Below, one piece after another: positions 57,084 to 64,000 of a DNA stretch of 64,000 nucleotides. Position 1 is the first letter of the stretch, and the number at the start of each line of letters is the position of its first letter. A program made the translations under genes and the position numbers. Origin of the DNA: Dichotomocladium elegans (Eukaryota; Mucoromycota; Mucoromycetes; Mucorales; Lichtheimiaceae); contig JAIXMN010000021.1 in the NCBI GenBank assembly GCA_025716815.1, forward strand, positions 496,001 to 560,000. Reading direction: 5' to 3'. Below the pieces are notes generated by a model, which did no database searches, was not told the origin of the DNA, and worked only from the letters and a program-made list of their open reading frames with translations.

Positions 57084-59354
57084 CTAATCGACAAGTACCA
57101 AGTTTGAAAAGCTTGCGTGCTCCACCGCCTGTTTCATCGTCGATATCGGATCCAGCTCCTTAGCATCGGATTCGTCCTCTGCGTTCTCCTTCTCCCCAGT
57201 TTCTTTGTTTGTCTCCTCATCATTGTCGTCCTCGATCTGCTCCTGTTCGATGAAGGTTTTAAACATGGATCCTGAATATCCGGCAACCATGGCACATCCT
57301 CTGGTCTCTTTGGTGACTGGCTTCGGCGCGTCAGGGGCGAGACATGCTCCGGGACGGACAGCGGCCAAGTTCCACCACACGAGTTCGGGAACCTTATAGC
57401 CATGTTTTTCATAGGCTTTTTTGATGGTGTCGTAGTTGGTTTCCCATTTTTCTTCACCGTAGCCTTGGTTGAACTCCATGTCGGAGAAGACAAAGAGACG
57501 CTTGACCATATCCTCCTGTTTGAGCTTGTGTTTGATCGCCATCGGCAGGAGAAGCTCGAGGAACACCTTGTTGAAGTCTGTCGAGTACCCAACCTCACTA
57601 CGGAACAGCGCCTCGACCTGTTCATGCATGGCGGTGAGGTGACTAACCTGGACGACAGCCGGGTTTTCGGCAAATGTAATGATCATGCCGTTGAAGGGAG
57701 GTGCTGCAAACTCAGCGAGTAGGAGCGAGAGAGCAACGGCTGGCCATATCGGATCGATTCCCACAGAGCTCCCATACATGGATCCTGACATGTCACAGAC
57801 GGCCAATGCACTGCCGAGGTTACCGCCCTTGGTATCATTCCTGATCGAGTCGACAAGCGTTTTCCACTGGGCATCCGCGACTACATGCGACATCTCTAGT
57901 AGTTTGGCCTTCAGCTTCTCGTTATTTTGGACCGATTTTGGGATGGATATACTGTCTGTGGACCGGCAACGCTCGACGAGTTCGTGAGGCAGGAGGGTGG
58001 CGCCGGTGATGGTGGTCTTGCCAGAAGTCAGTTGGTTCATGTACTCAGCGAACCTGTCCTCAGCATGAACGAGGAAGTGTCCGCAGTTGAGGCTCATGCA
58101 CTTGCTCGGGACATGTGCAAAGTCGATCTTATCCCACTCGTTCCGTGACATCTTGCGCTCGGTTACGTCCAGCGCGGCGCGCAGCGGCGTGGTCACTTCT
58201 TTTCGGTACAGCTCACGCACCTTATTAAGGTAGTGGGCTCGGGACTCACCGGGGTCTTGGTATTGAGCAGGCGGGAAGAGTAACTCACTGATGGAGGTCG
58301 CCAATAGGGTTGATTTGTCATGGGACTTGGCCAGCGTGGGCGCCCATTTGCCTGCCAGGCTGATCTTGGTCGAGGAGGACCTGCAGCTTCGGAGCTGCTC
58401 GAGGTCACGGCGGAGCTGATCTGCAAACAGGCGGGCGGTGGTGAAATGCAGGCTGCGGTAGACCGGGTCGCTCGCGAGGAGGTCAACAAGGCGAGTGTGG
58501 CGCGCTTCACGTTTGGCGCGCTTCGCCTCAGCCTGCGCCTCTTTCTGGGCCTGTTGTTTCGCAGCTGTTGCAGCGTTGCGTTCTGCGCGTTTGGCAAGCT
58601 GCTCCTCCTGTGGCAATTCCTTGATCGACTTGTAAAACTGACGGGACAGATGGCGATGATCCTCATAACCCTTCCAGGGACGGCGTTCCTGGCGCGGGCA
58701 GTTGAGGGACTTGAATGTACCGTCTGCATTGGTTGGCCCCTCGATCTCACCTTCAACGTAGACCATACAGATGTTAAGCAAGTCCTTCCAATAACCATGG
58801 GATTTCAGGCGCTCAATATACTCGTCTTCAAGCATATCCCAGTCGTCCCCTGCCCGTTTCGCCTTGCTCTTCTCGTTCACATTGATTACGCCCTCAACGA
58901 GAAGGGGCATGTTACGGATAGCGGTCTGTGGGTGATTCTTGAGCAGCCAGCAAAAGGCCAGGTAGAAGCCATTGTTTGAGCTCCTACCACGATGGATGGA
59001 ACGCGTGTACCAGATGATGTGGAGCGTTAGCATCGGATTCTTGCGCCAGGCTTTGTCGAGCAGAGGGAAAATGAGTTCTGTGCTTCTGGATAGGCCAAGT
59101 TGATAGAATAGATCGAGACATTCATCATTCGTTGACCGATGCGTCACTGCGTTATTGGTCGTAAGCATTTTGTTCGCCTCTTCCATCATCGCGTCCACGA
59201 AAGGGTGCCGGGGAGTGGATTCCTTAGGACTGCCGATTCTGAGAGCTTCCAGGTTTAGTGGGTCCGATAAGGATGCGATCTCCAGCTCCAGCTTGGCCTG
59301 ATCGTGAAGAGACTCATAATAGGGGAGAAAGGCGTTGAAGGTGGCGAAGGACAT
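57084..59354 (-). CDS. DUF2828 family protein with vWA-type domain
   Basis: Single exon of 756 aa. The N-terminal half resembles the HEAT-like DUF2828 region (LDLFYQLGLSRSTELIFPLL, NPMLTLHIIWYTRSIHRGR, AFCWLLKNHPQTAIRNMPLL), a fold related to TROVE of Ro60. A Lys/Ala/Glu-rich helix follows (about residues 265-300). The C-terminal part is von Willebrand A-like: the MIDAS DMSGSM (AVCDMSGSMYGSSVGIDPIW), a threonine-containing strand (GMIITFAENPAVV) and LFVFSDMEFNQGYG. Such proteins are widespread in fungi, plants and bacteria with no settled role; RNA binding is inferred from the TROVE resemblance. An in-frame ATG at 59459 would add 35 residues that look untranslated, so the second ATG (59354) is chosen. 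The GC content is higher than in flanks. Confidence 0.85.
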   Translation of the reverse strand: MSFATFNAFLPYYESLHDQAKLELEIASLSDPLNLEALRIGSPKESTPRHPFVDAMMEEANKMLTTNNAVTHRSTNDECLDLFYQLGLSRSTELIFPLLDKAWRKNPMLTLHIIWYTRSIHRGRSSNNGFYLAFCWLLKNHPQTAIRNMPLLVEGVINVNEKSKAKRAGDDWDMLEDEYIERLKSHGYWKDLLNICMVYVEGEIEGPTNADGTFKSLNCPRQERRPWKGYEDHRHLSRQFYKSIKELPQEEQLAKRAERNAATAAKQQAQKEAQAEAKRAKREARHTRLVDLLASDPVYRSLHFTTARLFADQLRRDLEQLRSCRSSSTKISLAGKWAPTLAKSHDKSTLLATSISELLFPPAQYQDPGESRAHYLNKVRELYRKEVTTPLRAALDVTERKMSRNEWDKIDFAHVPSKCMSLNCGHFLVHAEDRFAEYMNQLTSGKTTITGATLLPHELVERCRSTDSISIPKSVQNNEKLKAKLLEMSHVVADAQWKTLVDSIRNDTKGGNLGSALAVCDMSGSMYGSSVGIDPIWPAVALSLLLAEFAAPPFNGMIITFAENPAVVQVSHLTAMHEQVEALFRSEVGYSTDFNKVFLELLLPMAIKHKLKQEDMVKRLFVFSDMEFNQGYGEEKWETNYDTIKKAYEKHGYKVPELVWWNLAAVRPGACLAPDAPKPVTKETRGCAMVAGYSGSMFKTFIEQEQIEDDNDEETNKETGEKENAEDESDAKELDPISTMKQAVEHASFSNLVLVD

Positions 59355-59756
59355 GATGCAGAAAAAAAGAGTAGAGAGGCCGCTTTTGGGAGAAGAGACC
59401 CGATGGCCTTTTAATACATTTTCGCATGGACTGCGGCATTCGCCGCAGCTGCCCAACATTGTTTAGACTCCGGGTGGATACTGCTGACCAACATATTGGG
59501 ACACCGGTGCAGCTTTTCAGTTGCCGAATACACCCTTCGGAATGCTGCGTAAATGGGCGAAGAGGTTTGTGTCACACTCAAGAGGGACATAGATCTCTGC
59601 CCTGCTTTCTGGTGCCACAAAACATCTTTATTGCATATAGCAGATAGGCTAAACACAAGGGCACGGTACGTGGGATAGCAGGAGAGGGAGAGAAAGAGAG
59701 GAAAGAACAAGACAAGTGTATATACAAGTAGGGTCATGAACTCACTACCAAGCTTA
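59355..59756. other. Intergenic, 0.4 kb
   Basis: Lies between the DUF2828 start and the Ariadne stop; both genes are on the minus strand, so it holds the Ariadne 3' end and the DUF2828 promoter. No other gene seen. Confidence 0.5.
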
Positions 59757-61906
59757 TTATTTGAAATCTACAAAGAAGCTCCATCGACCCTCCAACAGCC
59801 CCTTGGCGGTATCCTCGAGCAGAATCTCGCGGCGATGCTTGACGTACACAGACTTGTCAAGAACCTCTTGCCGCAGCTGGGTAATCCTTTCGCTATCTAG
59901 TGGCTTTTCCAAGAGCTCAGACAGCTGTTCGGTTGCCATCTCAAGGTCCCTTTGGTTGTCCTACAATAATAAAGTTGCTCAGCCCCTCCCCCCGCACTCG
60001 ATCTATCAAATGTTACAAAGTACCTCAAATATCACCGTCTCGTTCGCACGCGCGAGATAAAATGCAAACGCATAGGTCCATTTAAGGGTCATGCGACTCT
60101 GCACAGTGACATCAACCGCCTTCTTCAAGAACTGCACCTCAATCCAAGACAGATCGCTTGTCTGCTGCATCTCCTCCATTTTCTTCTCGGTCTTGCGATA
60201 TAAATCTTGGTCAAGCTTAGCCGACTGTTCATGATTGGCGTAGCGGTTGTAATACTGGATATATACACATGAAAATACAATGAGTAACAGTGGCGTAGTA
60301 AAGAGGACGCCAGATGGTTACATGAAGGTATCTTTCCAAGCTCGCACGCGACTTGGTCTGGCTCTCGCGTGCCTCAGAGCTACTCTTTTCGTCAAACCGG
60401 TTGCAACTGTACCAAGATGTACCATGTTCTGACCAGGGCCCTAAGTAACGATTCTGCTGTTATTTTTTGCTGATGATATATTTTGACGTTCCTTGTTCAA
60501 CTTGCCCATGCACACCCAACAGAATTCATAGCGGCACTTTCTACAGGTCATGTGGTTGCACCCACCGTTCTTCTCGATGGTAGACTGGCATTTGGGACAC
60601 TCTTTTGTATGTGCAGAGATCCAGTTTGCCGTTTCCGAGTCATCCTCACATTTTTTTAGCCATTTTTTGACAATAGTGCATATGGCCGGCTAGTAACCCT
60701 CGAATCAATACACGTCTCCCTTACAGCACACGTCATGGTCCTTATACCTGATGATCTGGCAGACCGCAGCCAAAGCAAAAGCGGTTGCCGCAGCTACACT
60801 GGACGGTGGGAACAATGGAGGTGAGGGAGGTGCTTGGAATATGGCATTCGATAGCGTACTCGCAGTCCGGGGCCGGGCACCATCGCAGATGATCATTGTC
60901 GTCCACAAATGTTCTGTTGAGAAGGGTGCGGTACCGCTCGTTCGTGTCAGAGTCCATCAGTTGCTTCACCGTCTTCTCGTCGACGATCACGTTGCACTTG
61001 TCCTGCATGCACTCAATACGTCGACTCTCGCCTTCGTTTCGTATCTTTTGTCGCAAGTAGTGCACATAGCACTCTGTGCAAAAGCGGTGTCCACATGCAA
61101 CAGACACTGTTTCGATTTCCGGATCGTCATTGCAGCACACATCACACGTGAAGGGTTCGTCAAGAGCCAAATCTTTGGCCTTAACAATCGCTTGTACACC
61201 GCTACCATCATCGTTCGCCGTCAGCACACCCGCGTCTCGCAACACCTTGTCAGGGACTTCCATATAACGTTCAAACAGCTTCTCTTTATTCCATCGGAAG
61301 TACCGAAGCAGAGTGGCCGAATCTTCGTTTGTCAGGCCTAGAGAATACAAGCATGAAAAACCCGAGATTCTCAGCCCGATAAAAAAAATGAAACCATGCT
61401 CTTCCCATTTCCTTCCTTTGCGACCCCCTCCTCTCTCCTGAGGTGAACTCTCCTTTCGATCCAGCAGGCGGTATAGTATGTATGTATATGGATATATATA
61501 ATATAGAAACCAAAGTCTTACCCAAAATAGAGGACACCTGGTCAATCTCTTTGGCTTGCATCTTCATCAGACTGCTGGTACTCTGAACGCTGAATTCGAC
61601 ATCGTAAGCCTTCATTTGCGGCTTTCCACTAAAGGCTCCGTCAAGACCCATATCGGTAGCGTCATAGTCTTCATCGCCTTTCATACTTCAATTAGCAAGT
61701 TGTCCCGGACTCCCAAAAGTAAATGTCCAAGACGTAATACCTGAATCGCCAATGGAGCTCGCTGACTCGAGGTCGCTGTCTTCATCCATCGTATCTTCGA
61801 GCTTTGCTCACCACCCGATTAAGAGTCAGCATGACAGGCCCGATTATTAAAAGAAGATAAGTTAACATACCATAAAGTTATCGTCATAATCACTGTCAGA
61901 GGCCAT
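59757..61906 (-). CDS. Ariadne-family RBR E3 ubiquitin ligase
   Basis: RING-between-RING ligase that passes ubiquitin from E2 through a catalytic cysteine. At least nine exons. The acidic N-terminus is assembled from short exons: [32 protein letters not shown] and [18 protein letters not shown]. Then comes the UBA-like part ([20 protein letters not shown]), RING1 [34 protein letters not shown], and RING2 [20 protein letters not shown] (catalytic Cys in GGCNHM) followed by YEFCWVCMG. The Ariadne domain follows ([52 protein letters not shown]) up to WSFFVDFK. Domain order and the long C-terminal helices match ARIH1/ARIH2. Cullin-linked autoinhibition relief is expected from the family. Start at 61904-61906 is the first ATG of the acidic N-terminus. 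Confidence 0.92.
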
Positions 61907-62691
61907 TGGAACCACACACACACAAAAGGGAATAGATAGAAAGGGAATAAGAGAGAAAGACGCAAGGAGAAAGATAGAGTGGGATAAAAGAGTTTAATGT
62001 ATGGTAACGGTGACTGTGCCGCAAAAAAAAGAGATGGGCAAGTCTGCATTGGCGGAGTCCCTGATCAAAAACTCGCTATTTTTCTTTGTGGTGGGGATAC
62101 CACCCGTCTCAAACCTTCGAGTGGGGTCTATCCTATATTCACACATGCACACAGATTAAAAAGATCCGCATAAGCAACACCTTAGAATAGAGAAATAATT
62201 GATATAAAGTCGAAATAATGGGAATCGTCGATGCATGTAGCAATATTTCGATGCCTTGTCAATGGTGGAGAGGCGTACCGAATCCTCTGCGGCTCCCTCT
62301 TCTCTTCCCCTGAAAGGTCGATCTGCATGCTACGTCAGCCATTAAATATCTTGGGCTGCGGTGGCTATCTGTTGTTCCTTTACTTCCGCAGCAAAGGAGA
62401 TCTGTCGGGTCCCCGAAGTTGCACCCGAGGGTAGATCGCCATTATTCCATTGTCATGACTCCATAGTTCCCCAATAAAACCCCCAACGGGATGATGGGGA
62501 AGACAGACTGAGAATGAGTCTAGCCGTCGGCGATCAGAAGAGGAGAGAAGAGGAGGCAGAAACAATGCAAAAATGACGATTTCAAAGTCACAGGCTCTGT
62601 GAGGAGAGGAGACCAAAGGCCTCAAGGAAAAAAAAAAAAAAAAACGAGTAAAATTTTAACTGCGTGTTTATCGTCTTGAAGGGTCCACACT
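61907..62691. promoter_or_regulatory. Divergent promoter region, Ariadne / eIF3h
   Basis: 785 bp between two divergent start codons. Contains a (CACA)n run (61913-61922), a purine-rich stretch (62520-62560) and an A-run just before the eIF3h start (62624-62644). Short frames in it lack features. No gene seen. Confidence 0.4.
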
Positions 62692-64000
62692 ATGTCCGAA
62701 TTGCCTTCTTCAGAACCCATCAAGTCCGTCCAGTTGGACGGTTCCGTAAGTCATCGCCACATCACGAAATGACTTTTAATGGTGCTCAATGCGAATTTTG
62801 TTCCTTGTTTTTTGCGTGTGTCTATCCAGGTTGTGCTTAAAATCATCAAGCATTGTCGTGAGTCATACCCGAGCGATGTCACCGGTCAATTGCTCGGTTT
62901 AGATGCAGAGGGCGTTCTTGAAGTTACTAGCTGCTTTCCATTCCCCACCGACACCGACGAGAATGCCAGTGGTGAGTATATACCAAAGGAATAGTGTGGA
63001 TGGCAATGAGGAACCACGAGGAGAACAGGAGAACGATGGGAATGCTCAATGAAGAACGGTATTAGCACAATATCAGCGCGACATGCTGCGATGCCTGCGT
63101 GCGGTGAATGTGGACAACAACACGGTCGGCTGGTATCGATCGGCGCATCTTGGCAATTTTGTGGATCCTAATTTGATCGATACTCAATTCAACTATCAAA
63201 AGTCACTCGGTGCCCATTCCGTTGTCATTGTCCATGACGTCTCCAAGAGCGCTGCCCAAGGAAACCTCAGTTTGCGTGCCTTCCGATTGACAGATGCTTT
63301 CATGAAGCAATACGAGTCCAGCAAATTCACGACTGAGAGGTATAGGATAGCGATCGATAAAGAGTGAGAGTGAGAGAGGATACGCTTACATGTCCGTGAT
63401 CTTCTTTAGCCTCGCCAAGGCCAAGTTGTCGTTCATGAATATCTTTGAGGAATTGCCGATTGAATTGCATAACTCGCATTTGGTGACTCTCATGCTCCAT
63501 AATATTGAGATGCCCAAGCTCGACGCAGCTCGCATCCGGTCCTCTGCCACCTTCAATTCTGCCCAGGCCGAGCTCGAGCAAGCCAAGTCACTCAATCCTA
63601 ACTTTGACGTCTTGGATCTCGAGCTGGATCCGTTCATGCAAAAGAACCTGGAATATCTGTTGGATTGCAGCGATGTGCAGCAGCAAGAGCTCAATAACTA
63701 CCAATACTGGCAGCGCAGTGTTGCCCGTGAGCAGGTCAAGATTCAGACGTGGCTTACGAAGAGAGTAAGTAATCGCGCCCCTCCCCTTTTTTATGCTTTC
63801 TACGGTGGAAGAAACAAGAAACTCATCCAGACCATCTAGCGGCAAGAGAATGCGGTGCGCGCCGAAAAAGGCCAGGCACCATTGCCCGAGGACGAAGTCA
63901 ACACGCTATTCAAGCTTCCTACTGAACCCAGCCGTCTTGATTCGATGATTCTGACTGCTCAGATGCATAACTTCACCAAACAGCTCAATCAATTCGCTGG
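62692..64000 (+). CDS. Translation initiation factor eIF3 subunit h, 5' part
   Basis: MPN-domain subunit of eIF3. Start ATG 62692 (MSELPSSEPIKSVQLDGS), then VVLKIIKHCRESYPSDVTGQ, LLGLDAEGVLEVTSCFPFPT, VGWYRSAHLGNFVD and AHSVVIVHDVSKSAAQGNLS. The JAMM metal motif is incomplete (YRSAHLG in place of the H-x-H of active MPN+ proteases), as expected for the non-catalytic eIF3h. Exons continue with SLAKAKLSFMNIFEELPIEL and LDLELDPFMQKNLEYLLDCS to the window end. At least five exons; junctions TTE|SLAKAK and TKR|RQENA restore frame. The gene runs past base 64000, so the C-terminus is missing. Confidence 0.93.

Noticed and set aside
58320..58979. 219-codon plus-strand frame inside the DUF2828 gene
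   Set aside because: Antisense of a GC-rich coding region; the minus-strand frame of 756 codons has domain evidence.

Overview
The window is nuclear DNA of a fungus. The genes are split by short spliceosomal introns, mostly about 55-100 nt with GTAAGT/GTATGT-like donors and YAG acceptors. The code is standard. The gene set includes a division-2 chitin synthase, a UCS myosin chaperone, a Ytp1-family membrane protein, a DUF2828 protein and a C2H2 and a bZIP regulator. Several proteins look more animal-like than yeast-like: CEP104, CINP, MMTAG2, DNAJC11 and an eRF3 with tandem PAM2 motifs. This mix suggests an early-diverging fungus, probably Mucoromycota. That placement is inference; no rRNA or other marker is present. 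I saw no tRNA, rRNA, CRISPR array or intact transposon.

Layout. 0.6-12 kb is gene-dense: MutY glycosylase (-), DNAJC11-type J protein (+), chitin synthase (+) and the SR-rich MMTAG2 homologue (-). 12-14.4 kb is poorly resolved and holds one possible small gene. 14.5-21.1 kb is dense again: vacuolar endopolyphosphatase (+), RanGAP (-), CINP-like protein (-) and UCS/UNC-45 protein (+). 21-34.3 kb is sparse and AT-rich. It holds only a 180-aa unknown protein, a C2H2 zinc-finger protein, a phosphoglycerate-dehydrogenase-like protein with replaced catalytic residues, and two copies of a degenerate dispersed repeat. 34.3-41.8 kb carries a possible small membrane protein, eRF3 (-), a type I membrane protein with a PPxY tail (+) and a bZIP factor (+). 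After a 3-kb gap, 45-64 kb carries a Ytp1-like membrane protein, an acidic unknown protein with an 8-nt micro-exon, an F-box/LRR protein, a CEP104 homologue, a DUF2828/vWA protein, an Ariadne-type RBR ubiquitin ligase and the 5' part of eIF3 subunit h, cut by the window end.

The genes do not form a cluster or operon-like system; this is ordinary eukaryotic neighbourhood with several divergent promoters (MutY/DNAJC11, CINP/UCS, Ariadne/eIF3h). The observations most worth following are the PGDH-like pseudoenzyme, a ciliary-tip protein family (CEP104) in a probably non-flagellated fungus, a fungal CINP, and very small exons including one behind a GC-AG intron. Exon boundaries were inferred by eye from splice consensus, frame and family resemblance, so coordinates of internal exons are provisional; no alignment or transcript data were available.
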